64,000 nt of DNA, from IMG/VR virus record IMGVR_UViG_3300025872_000037, positions 1 through 64,000 of that record; one strand, given 5' to 3'. Source of the stretch: a virus. Shown piece by piece: positions 40,982-48,618 of the stretch (positions are counted from its first letter, which is position 1; every line of letters starts with the position of its first letter). Made by a program: the position numbers and the translations under genes. The notes under the pieces were generated by a model. It was not told where the DNA came from and did no database searches. It worked only from the letters and a program-made list of their open reading frames with translations.

Positions 40982-42293
40982 GAAGTTTTGCAGGAAAGTT
41001 CTGCCATTCATCAAGACTGAGTACTTCGATTCTGCACACAAGTGCGTCTATCGGTTAGTACTCGACTTCATCACGAAGTACAACAAGCTGCCGACTCGTG
41101 CAGCTCTGGACATCGACTTCCAGAACAAGGCAGAGACGTCTGAGGATCTGTATCCAAAGGCGGTCTCGATCCTTGAATCTCTGGATCAGAATCCTCAAGT
41201 AGAAGAAACATGGTTGCTAGAGAACACGGAGAAGTGGTGCAAAGACCGCGCCGTGTTCCTGGCCATCATGGAATCCATCGAGATCATCGATGGCAAGAAG
41301 AAGGATCTCTCGAAGGATGCGATTCCTGACATCCTTCACAAGGCTCTGGGAATCAACTTCGACAATTCTGTCGGACATGATTACCTGCAGGACTTTGAGA
41401 AGCGGTATGACTTCTATCATCGTGTCGAGGATCGTCTGCCGTTCGACCTTGAGCTGTTCAACACCATCACCAAGGGTGGGGTTCCTCGCAAGACGCTGAA
41501 CATCGCACTCGCAGGCACTGGTGTCGGCAAATCTCTGTTCATGTGCCACGTGGCTGCTTCTGCTCTAGCTCAGGGTAAGAATGTCCTTTACATCACTCTC
41601 GAAATGTCAGAGGAACGCATCGCTGAACGTATCGATGCCAACCTCATGAACATCCAGATCGATCAACTCTCATCTCTGAGTAAAGGTATGTTTGCCGATA
41701 AGGTCACTCGCATTGCAGGTACCACGGTCGGCAAGCTCATCATCAAGGAATACCCGACAGCATCAGCTCACACTGGGCACTTTCGTGCCTTGCTGAATGA
41801 ACTGAAGCTGAAGAAGGACGTTGTTCCAGATGTGATCTTCGTGGACTACCTGAACATCTGCGCCTCCTCTCGAATGAAGGGCCTAGGTGGTTCGATCAAT
41901 ACCTACTCACTCATCAAGGCTATTGCCGAGGAGCTTCGTGGTCTGGCGGTCGAGTTCAACGTGCCGATCTTCTCTGCAACCCAGACCACTCGATCTGGTT
42001 TCAGCAACACCGACCTCGAGCTTACTGACACGTCCGAGTCATTCGGTCTTCCTGCCACGGCCGACTTCATGTTTGCCTTGATCACCACCGAGGAGCTTGA
42101 GAAGCTTGGCCAGATGATGGTCAAGCAGCTAAAGAACCGGTACAATGACCCGAGTGCCAACAAGAGGTTCATCATCGGTGTTGACCGGTCCAAGATGAAG
42201 CTGTACGATGTGGAGGACAAAGCCCAGACCCTTTCCAAGGAAGCCACGGTCCGTGGTGGATCCAAGGATTTTAGTGATTTCACCATACAATAA
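40932..42293 (+). CDS. 41: gp41 replicative DNA helicase
   Basis: 453 residues (T4 gp41: 475). DnaB-family hexameric helicase that unwinds the fork and works with primase. N-terminal helical domain 1-150; RecA-like core with Walker A AGTGVGKS (194-201), VLYITLEMSEERIAERID, DVIFVDYLNICASSR (Walker B) and SATQTTRSGFSNTDLELTDTSESFGLP, written here in parts. Its start lies within the preceding small gene, so the three genes uvsX-small-41 form one translationally linked unit. Confidence 0.96.
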   Translation: MSNQLQTTILQKIVNDEKFCRKVLPFIKTEYFDSAHKCVYRLVLDFITKYNKLPTRAALDIDFQNKAETSEDLYPKAVSILESLDQNPQVEETWLLENTEKWCKDRAVFLAIMESIEIIDGKKKDLSKDAIPDILHKALGINFDNSVGHDYLQDFEKRYDFYHRVEDRLPFDLELFNTITKGGVPRKTLNIALAGTGVGKSLFMCHVAASALAQGKNVLYITLEMSEERIAERIDANLMNIQIDQLSSLSKGMFADKVTRIAGTTVGKLIIKEYPTASAHTGHFRALLNELKLKKDVVPDVIFVDYLNICASSRMKGLGGSINTYSLIKAIAEELRGLAVEFNVPIFSATQTTRSGFSNTDLELTDTSESFGLPATADFMFALITTEELEKLGQMMVKQLKNRYNDPSANKRFIIGVDRSKMKLYDVEDKAQTLSKEATVRGGSKDFSDFTIQ

Positions 42294-42296
42294 GTG

Positions 42297-42324
42297 TTTA
42301 CAAACCACCAAAACATGCTAGGAT
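42297..42324 (+). promoter_or_regulatory. Early promoter after gp41
   Basis: TTTACA (42297-42302), 16 nt, TAGGAT (42319-42324), 9 nt before the ATG at 42334. Likely drives the ten-plus overlapping genes to 46709. Confidence 0.82.
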
Positions 42325-42333
42325 TCTAAGATC

Positions 42334-42927
42334 ATGGGAATGTTCGACACAGTCAGCTGGGCGGATCCGCTTCCTTTCTCCGAGGAAATGGTCACCCATG
42401 GGCTGAACAAAAACAACTGGTCCTTCCAGACGAAGGACTTCGACTGTTCGATGGACAACTACGTCGTACAGGGCAACCAACTTTTCATCGTGAAATACCG
42501 AGACGAGAAGTGGATTGCGGGCGATCCGAAGGCCAAGAACCTATCAGATCGATTTGGTTACATGGATCGTACGGGAGAATACCTAGATCCGGTAAAAGTT
42601 ACCACAACTGCCAGAGTCTACGACTTCCTGCAGGAGTCCGAATGGAATCGTCTACCGGTCTCTGGGTACGATTACTGGGTCGAATTTGAGGTCGTCTTCA
42701 TCGACGGAAAGGTCGACTCGGTTACTCTGGTGAAGTTCACAACGGAGGATAACTCCGAGAGAAAGCAACGAGACAAGGAGTTTCGAGAGTCTCTGATACG
42801 CGAACAGGCTCGCTGGAGGAATCGGTTCTTCTTTGGTACTCGTCCGTACCGTTTTGTTAGCCGTTACATCCGCAGAGCACTCAATTCAACCGCAGATTTC
42901 TTGTACAGACTTTCCAACAAAATATGA
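42334..42927 (+). CDS. Conserved phage protein, MGMFDTV family
   Basis: 197 residues. The opening MGMFDTVSWADPLPF and the WSFQTKDFDCSMDNYVVQGNQLF stretch belong to a family found in many proteobacterial phages; a FQTKDxDC motif is its hallmark. A beta-rich N-terminal domain (to ~130) is followed by a basic, arginine-rich helical tail. Function is unknown in all members I know. First gene of a tightly packed early operon; overlaps the next start by 4 nt (ATGA). Confidence 0.7.
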   Translation: MGMFDTVSWADPLPFSEEMVTHGLNKNNWSFQTKDFDCSMDNYVVQGNQLFIVKYRDEKWIAGDPKAKNLSDRFGYMDRTGEYLDPVKVTTTARVYDFLQESEWNRLPVSGYDYWVEFEVVFIDGKVDSVTLVKFTTEDNSERKQRDKEFRESLIREQARWRNRFFFGTRPYRFVSRYIRRALNSTADFLYRLSNKI

Positions 42928-43217
42928 GCACAAATCAAAAGAAAGACGCTGAGCAACTCAAGGTCTTTAATTCTCCGATCTACCGCCGCCGCATCAAACG
43001 CATGGTGGAGATGGCCAAGACCGTCCGTGGGATCCACGGCAAGATCCCGAAGGGTGATCTTCCAAAGCTCAAGGAGACAGCTTCTCAGAAGGAGAAGGAT
43101 CTTCGTGCCCAGAAACAGGCATATCGCCTGAACATCGACGTGCTGCATTATTTTGCGGCCACGATGGTGTCTCACCGCCCGACCGATGTCGGTCCATCCG
43201 AGCAATCCGATGCCTAA
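42924..43217 (+). CDS. Hypothetical basic helical protein
   Basis: 97 residues, Lys/Arg-rich and mostly helical (SPIYRRRIKRMVEMAKTVRG, LPKLKETASQKEKDLRAQKQAY). Not recognised. ATGA overlap with the gene before and an 8-nt overlap with the gene after. The charge suggests nucleic-acid contact, which is only a guess. Confidence 0.55.
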   Translation: MSTNQKKDAEQLKVFNSPIYRRRIKRMVEMAKTVRGIHGKIPKGDLPKLKETASQKEKDLRAQKQAYRLNIDVLHYFAATMVSHRPTDVGPSEQSDA

Positions 43218-43497
43218 GGTCGTCATCAACGCCAACTACGGTGGCTTCTTCATCTCGGACGAGGCTCTCGCCAGAATTCGAGAGCTGAAGGGAGGCATAT
43301 CTGAATCAGACTTCCTCAAGGAGCCCCTTCGTAGAGACGACAGAGATTTGGTCACTGTCGTTGAGGAGATGCAGAATAAAGCGTGTGGTAACTGGTCTGA
43401 ATTAAAGGTCGTCGAAGTTCCTGATGACGTTGAGTGGGAAATTCAAGAATATGACGGCTGGGAATGGGTAGCTGAAAAACACAGAACATGGCACTGA
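43210..43497 (+). CDS. Conserved small phage protein (MPKVVINANYGGF family)
   Basis: 95 residues from ATG 43210. The sequence pattern (VVINANYGGFFISDEALARI, RDDRDLVTVVEEM, ACGNWSELKVVEVPDDVEWEIQEYDG, ending WVAEKHRTWH, given in parts) is one of the most widespread small phage proteins of unknown function. The sheet-helix order is compact. Overlaps the preceding gene by 8 nt and the next small membrane gene by 10 nt. Confidence 0.75.
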   Translation: MPKVVINANYGGFFISDEALARIRELKGGISESDFLKEPLRRDDRDLVTVVEEMQNKACGNWSELKVVEVPDDVEWEIQEYDGWEWVAEKHRTWH

Positions 43498-43661
43498 CAT
43501 ACATCAAAACGCTGGCTCCAATCTGGAACGTCATCGTTGCTGTCCTGAACTTCATGGCCTTCATCTGGCTGGCATCGTTTGTTTTCATCGTTATCTTTTT
43601 TCTTTATCACTGGGTCACCGGTAAACCAATTTCAATGGACTATGATGGTCCTGATTTCTGA
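43488..43661 (+). CDS. Small membrane protein
   Basis: 57 residues. Two hydrophobic stretches (IWNVIVAVLNFMAFIWLASF and VFIVIFFLYHW) form one long or two short membrane segments, with a polar C-terminus (GKPISMDYDGPDF). Supported as a gene by an ATG inside the previous gene and an ATGA overlap with the next, the same coupling as its neighbours. Function unknown; possibilities are membrane modification or exclusion. Confidence 0.6.
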   Translation: MALTYIKTLAPIWNVIVAVLNFMAFIWLASFVFIVIFFLYHWVTGKPISMDYDGPDF

Positions 43662-43966
43662 TGAGCTACAAGATCTTTCTCGGCACTCAAAATCCTCCAG
43701 ATTCTTCGTGGGTTCAACTGCGAAGCTTTTTGGACTTCAAGGTCGCTGTTGCGGCCCGGGGAATCCCAGAAGAAGTGTCATTTGATTATGAACTCGATGG
43801 AGAAGGAAATGGATATGACGCAGCCGCCTGGTTAATCAACCACTGCGTGACATTCTCCATGATTTTTCCAAGGTATTCGGTTGCCTGCAAAATTCCTGCT
43901 CAGTGCGAGAAGATTGAGATGCTCATCAGAAGCTTTAACTCGTACCGCCAGAGCACAATCAAATGA
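43661..43966 (+). CDS. Possible cREC-like (cyclic-phosphate processing receiver) protein
   Basis: 101 residues. The pattern LGTQNPP...WVQLRSFLDFKVAVAARGIPEEVSFDYEL followed by GNGYDAAAWLINH matches in outline the receiver-like domain called cREC, whose members read xSFDHDLxxxxxGYDxAxWL. The usual histidine after Asp is Tyr here and the HSxNP motif is missing, so it may be degenerate. Starts in ATGA overlap; stop overlaps the phosphodiesterase start by 4 nt, suggesting joint function. Confidence 0.45.
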   Translation: MSYKIFLGTQNPPDSSWVQLRSFLDFKVAVAARGIPEEVSFDYELDGEGNGYDAAAWLINHCVTFSMIFPRYSVACKIPAQCEKIEMLIRSFNSYRQSTIK

Positions 43967-44649
43967 AGATTGTCTGCATATCAGACACCCATGGTCGGCA
44001 TCTTGACATGCCGTTACCAGATGGTGATGCCATTATTCATGCCGGAGATTTCTGCTCCCATGGCAGCTACTACGACTGCGTACGTTTCTTTGGATGGTTC
44101 GGGAATCTCCCGTACGAACACAAGATCTGCATTGCCGGAAACCATGATCTTTGGATGGAGAGAGCGTCTCGGTCAGATCTCGATCCGATCATTCCACCGT
44201 CGGTCCGTTATCTTAACGATTCCGGAACTACGATCAATGGGATCAACTTCTGGGGATCTCCGGTCCAGCCGAGGTTCTACAATTGGGCTTTCAATCGTGA
44301 TCGTGGAGAAGACATCAAGAAACATTGGGATCGTATCCCAAATGATACGCACGTCCTCATCACTCACGGGCCCGCTCACGGCCACTGTGATACAGTCTAT
44401 CAGGTCACTCCGGCGGGAATGATGGCGGAGAATACTGGCTGCATGGATCTCCGCGCCACAATTGAAAACATTCGGCCTCACGCACATGTTTTTGGCCACA
44501 TTCACTGCGGATACGGAATGGAATGCAGCGAATCTACTGTATTCCTGAATTGTTCAGTCTGTGATGAATCCTACCGCGCAGTCAATCGTCCGTTCATTCT
44601 AGATCTAAACCCAGACGGCTCTGTCTTTGGAGCCTACGAAGCACTATGA
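43963..44649 (+). CDS. MPPED-type metallophosphodiesterase
   Basis: 228 residues. Calcineurin-type motifs in order: ISDTHGRH (D8, H10), IIHAGDF, IAGNHDLWM, LITHGPAHGHCD, and VFGHIHCGYG. The detail PDGDAIIHAGDF ... WFGNLPYEHKICIAGNHD is close to the MPPED1/MPPED2 and class III cyclic-nucleotide phosphodiesterase family rather than to DNA nucleases. Known members act on cyclic nucleotides or phosphodiesters. A role in removing host signalling nucleotides is a reasonable hypothesis. Coupled on both sides by 4-nt overlaps. Confidence 0.85.
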   Translation: MKIVCISDTHGRHLDMPLPDGDAIIHAGDFCSHGSYYDCVRFFGWFGNLPYEHKICIAGNHDLWMERASRSDLDPIIPPSVRYLNDSGTTINGINFWGSPVQPRFYNWAFNRDRGEDIKKHWDRIPNDTHVLITHGPAHGHCDTVYQVTPAGMMAENTGCMDLRATIENIRPHAHVFGHIHCGYGMECSESTVFLNCSVCDESYRAVNRPFILDLNPDGSVFGAYEAL

Positions 44650-44876
44650 AAATCGCAATCCTACTCTTACTTTCAATCTGGTCCATTGCAGGAATCTTTC
44701 TGTACCTTTCAATGTTCGACTCGACGAACCAGGTCAAGCCCTGGAAATCGGTGGTGAACGTAATTGTGTCCGGCCCAATCATGATCGCAATCACGCTGCT
44801 ATCTCTGGTCATCGGTGTCCTTGCCGAGACATGGGAATGGTTCAGCCGTAAATACAGAACCTGGCTATTCAACTAA
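44646..44876 (+). CDS. Small membrane protein with two transmembrane helices
   Basis: 76 residues. Segments IAILLLLSIWSIAGIFLYL and VIVSGPIMIAITLLSLVIGV are clear membrane helices; the loop between them and the C-terminal tail (ETWEWFSRKYRTW) are charged. ATGA overlap with the phosphodiesterase gene. No recognised family. Could be a membrane effector of the early operon. Confidence 0.65.
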   Translation: MKIAILLLLSIWSIAGIFLYLSMFDSTNQVKPWKSVVNVIVSGPIMIAITLLSLVIGVLAETWEWFSRKYRTWLFN

Positions 44877-44877
44877 C

Positions 44878-45579
44878 ATGACCCTTACAAGAGATTTTCT
44901 TTTTAACGCGGACGAACACGTCAAAAAAGACGTGTCGACCTACGATGCATATGTCGCACTTCCGAAATCTGAGCGTGAACGCAGGGTCTCATTCTGGATC
45001 ACTCCATGGTATAAGACTCCATGGTCATACACCTGGAACCCTCTTGAAGAGGAGTGCGAGGCCACGAAGATCGACCGTTTCCTGAGGAAAAATTATCCCA
45101 TCCAATTCTTCGTTCGCGAATTGGCCACAGATATAAAATACTGGTGGAGAGATAAGAAGTGGGCCGTCATCTCGTTCTATCGAGACTGGGTACCAGGCCG
45201 CCGAGCCGATATGAGGAAGAAGGTTTTTCCTCGTCATTATACCGACCTCGTGGATATGATCGTGACGTTCCACCTGCAGGTGCTCATCGAGTTCGTCGAA
45301 CGAGAGGAAGCTCTCCTCAATAATGATTACACCACAAACGAAACCGATCAGCAGTTTGCTGCCGAGCTTCGCGAGTGCTATGAGTACGCGAGTGCCGGCC
45401 GCGCGAAGATGACGAAGGCGATCGATGCTGAGGCTAATCGAGCATTTAACGAGTCTCGAGAGAATGGCGCGAACTCATCCACTTACAAGAAATTAACCGA
45501 GATGGAAAATGAAGTCATGGACTACGATACAAAGGTCTGTGAATGGGTTGTGAAAAACCGTAACCGTCTCTGGGTATAA
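44878..45579 (+). CDS. Hypothetical charged protein, possibly a conserved phage family
   Basis: 233 residues from ATG 44878, 1 nt after the preceding stop. Trp/Tyr-rich N-terminal half (SFWITPWYKTPWSYTWNPLEEE, KYWWRDKKWAVISFYRDWVPGRRADMRKK, given in parts) and a helical C-terminal half (ECYEYASAGRAKMTKAIDAEA). The PWY..PW and W-rich segments recur in hypothetical proteins of large myophages, but I can assign no role. Confidence 0.6.
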   Translation: MTLTRDFLFNADEHVKKDVSTYDAYVALPKSERERRVSFWITPWYKTPWSYTWNPLEEECEATKIDRFLRKNYPIQFFVRELATDIKYWWRDKKWAVISFYRDWVPGRRADMRKKVFPRHYTDLVDMIVTFHLQVLIEFVEREEALLNNDYTTNETDQQFAAELRECYEYASAGRAKMTKAIDAEANRAFNESRENGANSSTYKKLTEMENEVMDYDTKVCEWVVKNRNRLWV

Positions 45580-45582
45580 AAT

Positions 45583-46017
45583 ATGACAAACGACCAAGAT
45601 ACTGATGTCCCGTTCAACACAGACGAGGATCCGTTTCCCAGTGCCATCTGGGACAAAGCTGCCGATGATGCTGCAAAGCGTTATGCTGAGGCTGTACGAG
45701 ACGAGATCTACGAACTAGACGGGTCACAAATCGGAAAGGTCAACTTCAGCCACGAGATGGTCGCAAGTTCTGATCAAAAGAAGAAGGCCAGGTCAATAGT
45801 GATTCGGTCCGACTTCGGGGCGGTTCTCGTTTTACCGGACTTCAAGAAGAAGTCCGCCTCCGCCACGATCCTGAACCTTGGAGTCATTCGTGCCATGAAG
45901 CAGGAAGGGTACACATCAGAATATATCCAGGAGAACGGCAAGATCTATGGCGACGTCAGGCCTTTCGATAAAAAGAACGTTGAGCTATTCGCCTATTACC
46001 TGACCCATAAAATATGA
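45583..46017 (+). CDS. Hypothetical protein before thyX
   Basis: 144 residues, acidic N-terminus (TNDQDTDVPFNTDEDPFP), then a helix (WDKAADDAAKRYAEAVRDEIYEL) and a mixed C-terminal half with strand-like SIVIRSDFGAVLVLPDF. Not recognised. The stop overlaps the thyX start by 4 nt (ATGA). Confidence 0.6.
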   Translation: MTNDQDTDVPFNTDEDPFPSAIWDKAADDAAKRYAEAVRDEIYELDGSQIGKVNFSHEMVASSDQKKKARSIVIRSDFGAVLVLPDFKKKSASATILNLGVIRAMKQEGYTSEYIQENGKIYGDVRPFDKKNVELFAYYLTHKI

Positions 46018-46709
46018 TCTTTGACCATCAAACCGTACGGCTCATCAGCCACACGAAATCGGTCTCCAATGGTCCTGCTGCGATGGATATGCAGGAACTC
46101 GTGGCCTTCTGCGCTCGGGTCAGCAATCCAGCAAACCAGAACAACCTGGAGACATCCGAGAAGCTTGTTCGTTACCTGATCAAACACCGCCACTGGTCTC
46201 CTCTGGAGATGGTCTCGGCCACGGTCGAGATCAACACCACTCGTGACATCGCCCGGCAGATCCTGAGGCATCGTTCGTTTTCGTTTCAGGAGTTCTCTCA
46301 GCGCTATGCCGATCCGACCGCCGCTCTGGAGATGGTGGTCCGTGAGGCCAGGTTGCAGGACAAGAAGAACCGCCAGAATTCGGTTTCAACAGATGACCAG
46401 AACCTCATGATCTGGTGGAAGGAACGGCAGAAAGATCTCATCGAGCTGTCGGAGAGCATCTACAAGGATGCCACTGCCCGTGGAATCGCCAAGGAACAGG
46501 CTCGAGCGATCCTCCCTGAGGGTTGCACGATGTCTCGGATCTACATGGCCGGAACGCTGCGCAGCTTCGTTCACTTCATTGACGTCCGATCTGCCAATGG
46601 GACTCAGGCCGAATGTGCAGACGTGGCCCGAAAGACCGCAGAGGTTCTCAGGCCGGTTTTCCCAATGGTCCTGGAGTTTGTTCAATCTCAAGCCGTTGAT
46701 GGCCAATGA
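46014..46709 (+). CDS. thyX: ThyX flavin-dependent thymidylate synthase
   Basis: 231 residues. The ThyX signature RHRSFSFQEFSQRY (85-98) fits RHRxxSxxExSxRY; the FAD- and dUMP-binding helices (e.g. KEQARAILPEG and GTLRSFVHFIDVR) follow in the usual order. It methylates dUMP to dTMP using FADH2, and so supplies thymidine while the ThyA-fold enzyme in this genome (gp42) works on dCMP. Last gene of the operon that begins at 42334. ThyX is common in marine and alphaproteobacterial phages. Confidence 0.95.
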   Translation: MIFDHQTVRLISHTKSVSNGPAAMDMQELVAFCARVSNPANQNNLETSEKLVRYLIKHRHWSPLEMVSATVEINTTRDIARQILRHRSFSFQEFSQRYADPTAALEMVVREARLQDKKNRQNSVSTDDQNLMIWWKERQKDLIELSESIYKDATARGIAKEQARAILPEGCTMSRIYMAGTLRSFVHFIDVRSANGTQAECADVARKTAEVLRPVFPMVLEFVQSQAVDGQ

Positions 46710-46745
46710 GTTCTGAGAAAAAAGAAAAAACACCTCACAATTTGT

Positions 46746-46773
46746 TTTACATCGAGCAGTTTCTAGTTAGGAT
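46746..46773 (+). promoter_or_regulatory. Early promoter before the second winged-helix-like gene
   Basis: TTTACA (46746-46751), 16 nt, TAGGAT (46768-46773), 27 nt before the ATG at 46801. Confidence 0.8.
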
Positions 46774-46800
46774 GGTTCTCGTTAAACTGATTCATTCATT

Positions 46801-47157
46801 ATGAATACCAACAACAGCAATAGTCAGAACACGGCCGCCTCGACTCCCAAGTCCTCGAAGGCCTCGAATAAGTCCGCCAATACGGCTACGACCACTGCCA
46901 CCGCTTCGGCTCCCGCCCGCGGTCTCCGCAAGCCTGAGGTCGTTGCGATGCTCAAGAATTTCAAGTTCCCGAGCGAGCCGTTCACCATCAAGCAGGCCTG
47001 CACCGCTCTCGGTGCCGATCACTGGTTGATCCACAACTACGTCAAGGCCAATGGCAAGATCGTCGGCGACGCGCCGAAGTCTGCCGGTCCGAACGGCAAG
47101 GCTCGCGGTAAGGCCGCAAAGCTCTATCAGCTCCCCGCTGACAAGCTGGTCTTCTGA
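46801..47157 (+). CDS. Putative helix-turn-helix protein with disordered N-terminus
   Basis: 118 residues. Residues 1-45 are Ser/Thr/Asn/Ala-rich and disordered. From about 41 the domain (LRKPEVVAMLKNFKFPSEPFTIKQACTAL, DHWLIHNYVKANGKIVG, given in parts) has the helix-turn-helix-plus-wing layout seen in the smaller protein at 24791. A small transcription or DNA-packaging regulator is a plausible guess. Followed by a hairpin that could terminate transcription. Confidence 0.6.
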   Translation: MNTNNSNSQNTAASTPKSSKASNKSANTATTTATASAPARGLRKPEVVAMLKNFKFPSEPFTIKQACTALGADHWLIHNYVKANGKIVGDAPKSAGPNGKARGKAAKLYQLPADKLVF

Positions 47158-47211
47158 CCAACCGGCGCGCGGTGGCGCCTCATAATGTCCACCCCTCTTT
47201 TTCATCATCAG

Positions 47212-47257
47212 AATGGCTGGTTACCTAAGTTATTGGTGGCCAGCCATTTCTGCTTTT
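47212..47257 (+). terminator. Hairpin terminator after the winged-helix-like gene
   Basis: Perfect 9-bp stem AATGGCTGG (47212-47220) with CCAGCCATT (47240-47248), followed by TCTGCTTTT. The 19-nt loop begins with TTACCTAAGTT, the reverse complement of the core of the operator-like repeat. Confidence 0.65.
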
Positions 47258-47279
47258 GTGAATCTATTTTCTGCGCGTG

Positions 47280-47340
47280 TTGGTAATCAACAACTTAGGT
47301 AATTCTTAGTAGTTCACTTTTTCTGGGTATTTGCTAGTAT
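47280..47340 (+). promoter_or_regulatory. Early promoter with operator-like palindrome, copy 2
   Basis: Arms AACAACT (47289-47295) and AGTAGTT (47308-47314, one mismatch), then -35 TTCACT (47313-47318), 16 nt, and -10 TAGTAT (47335-47340). Same cassette as at 33389 and 47661. Confidence 0.8.
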
Positions 47341-47346
47341 TTCCTC

Positions 47347-47658
47347 ATGATGAAAAACACCACCCAGAACGAGATGATCAACGGCTGGAACATGAGCCTG
47401 TTCCACTATCACGGCGGCTACCTCTCCTACGGTGAGCTCGTGTTTCAGACCAAGTTCGTGGCTCGGTTCAAGTACAACAAGCGTGACCGTCTTGGCTTCC
47501 AGAAGTTCCTGGTGAACAACTTCACTCCCCTCGAGTACTTCACCCGCCTGATGACGCAGGCTCCCCTCGACATCCTCAAGTCCGCTGGCTACGTCAGCGC
47601 TAGCGAGAAGCGCCTACAGAAACAAAAAGCTTGGTTGTCGTTCTCCAGCGCCCTCTGA
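47347..47658 (+). CDS. Hypothetical protein under operator copy 2
   Basis: 103 residues. Aromatic-rich N-terminus (WNMSLFHYHGGYLSYGELVFQTKF) with strand-like pattern, then a basic helical part (KYNKRDRLGFQKFLVNNF, LEYFTRLM). Not recognised. Start ATG at 47347 lies 6 nt after the -10 box; a second ATG follows at once. Shares promoter and first leader bases with the next gene but not protein sequence. Confidence 0.6.
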   Translation: MMKNTTQNEMINGWNMSLFHYHGGYLSYGELVFQTKFVARFKYNKRDRLGFQKFLVNNFTPLEYFTRLMTQAPLDILKSAGYVSASEKRLQKQKAWLSFSSAL

Positions 47659-47660
47659 CC

Positions 47661-47715
47661 ATCAACAACTTAGGTAATTCTTAGTTGTTTACTCCAGACC
47701 ACAATTTGCTAGTAT
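47661..47715 (+). promoter_or_regulatory. Early promoter with operator-like palindrome, copy 3
   Basis: Arms AACAACT (47664-47670) and AGTTGTT (47683-47689), -35 TTTACT (47688-47693), 16 nt, -10 TAGTAT (47710-47715). The stretch TTTGCTAGTATTTCCTCATG is identical to that before the previous gene. Confidence 0.82.
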
Positions 47716-47721
47716 TTCCTC

Positions 47722-47928
47722 ATGATGAAACTCACCAAAAAGCTCCCGAACGGTCGCCTGCAAGTCAACAAGTCCGCGGTCATTGCCCGCCTCAAGCAGC
47801 TCCGCAAGGAGCGTAAGGACACCGATCTCCCTGGCCTCCTGCCGGTCTCCGACCGCGAGGTCGTTCGTGAGGCGTCCGAGATGACTCGGTATAACGCCGA
47901 CAAGTTCATCAACACCTCCGAGGACTGA
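47722..47928 (+). CDS. Small hypothetical protein under operator copy 3
   Basis: 68 residues, basic and helical in the middle (AVIARLKQLRKERKDTDL), ending acidic (NADKFINTSED). No family recognised. Its separate promoter, identical in layout to that of the previous gene, suggests an early regulator-controlled product. Confidence 0.55.
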   Translation: MMKLTKKLPNGRLQVNKSAVIARLKQLRKERKDTDLPGLLPVSDREVVREASEMTRYNADKFINTSED

Positions 47929-47969
47929 GATCCCTCCTTCTGAACAGAAACCTCAAACAACTTTAGACC

Positions 47970-48209
47970 ATGAGCTACAAGAATTGGACCTACACTCCCT
48001 GGGATGACAACGACGGTGATTGCACCAAGATCTGGCATGACTTCACCCACGCGGATGGACGCAGGGTCTCCTGTGACTTCAACCCCTACTCGCGGATGAC
48101 CGCCGAGGATATCCGTCTCTGGTTCGACCTCGGTATGCCTGATCGGATCGACAGCGGTCCGCTGGACAGCTTCGACCTCAACGTCCTCTGGAAGGAAGCC
48201 CATCCGTGA
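47970..48209 (+). CDS. Small conserved acidic protein
   Basis: 79 residues. Trp/Asp-rich (YKNWTYTPWDDNDGDCTKIWHDF) and ends with a helix (SFDLNVLWKEAHP). Similar short W/D-rich proteins occur in other T4-like phages, without function. It has no promoter of its own and lies 41 nt after the preceding gene. Confidence 0.55.
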   Translation: MSYKNWTYTPWDDNDGDCTKIWHDFTHADGRRVSCDFNPYSRMTAEDIRLWFDLGMPDRIDSGPLDSFDLNVLWKEAHP

Positions 48210-48228
48210 CCGCCGATACCACTAACCT

Positions 48229-48453
48229 ATGAAACTCGATCCTCTCGACATGCTGATGGCAGTCATCACGGCCATCTGTATCTCGTTCCTTGTATCCCTT
48301 CTCATGGCGCTGCCTGTGATGTGGATCTGGAACTCTACGTTCCCAGACCTGTTCCGATTCCCAGAGATCTCCTGGTGGACCGCCTGGAAGATCTCCGTCC
48401 TCTGTTCGTTTCTCTTTAAGACCAGCATTAGCACAAAGTCCGACAACTCGTAA
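48229..48453 (+). CDS. Small membrane protein
   Basis: 74 residues with a strong membrane helix (MLMAVITAICISFLVSLLMA and onward) and a second hydrophobic region (WWTAWKISVLCSFLF). The tail is Ser/Lys-rich. Unknown function; the second two-helix membrane protein of this early region. Confidence 0.6.
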   Translation: MKLDPLDMLMAVITAICISFLVSLLMALPVMWIWNSTFPDLFRFPEISWWTAWKISVLCSFLFKTSISTKSDNS

Positions 48454-48456
48454 CCA

Positions 48457-48618
48457 ATGAAACCGTACCAGTTCGATATCGTTCAGGAATCATCCTACTC
48501 GATCGCCGAGGAACGTATGATGTCGATCCATGAGGATCCTCATCAGCCGTGGTCTTCCCGTTCTGCTGCGGTAGAGGACGAATTGCCGGTCCAGGAGACC
48601 ATATCCGATGGCTGCTGA
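48457..48618 (+). CDS. Small hypothetical protein (53 residues)
   Basis: A short frame starting 3 nt after the membrane protein stop and overlapping the metallopeptidase start by 11 nt. The product (MKPYQFDIVQESSYSIAEER and an acidic remainder) resembles no known family. The overlaps and codon choice match real neighbours, so it is probably translated. Confidence 0.5.
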   Translation: MKPYQFDIVQESSYSIAEERMMSIHEDPHQPWSSRSAAVEDELPVQETISDGC

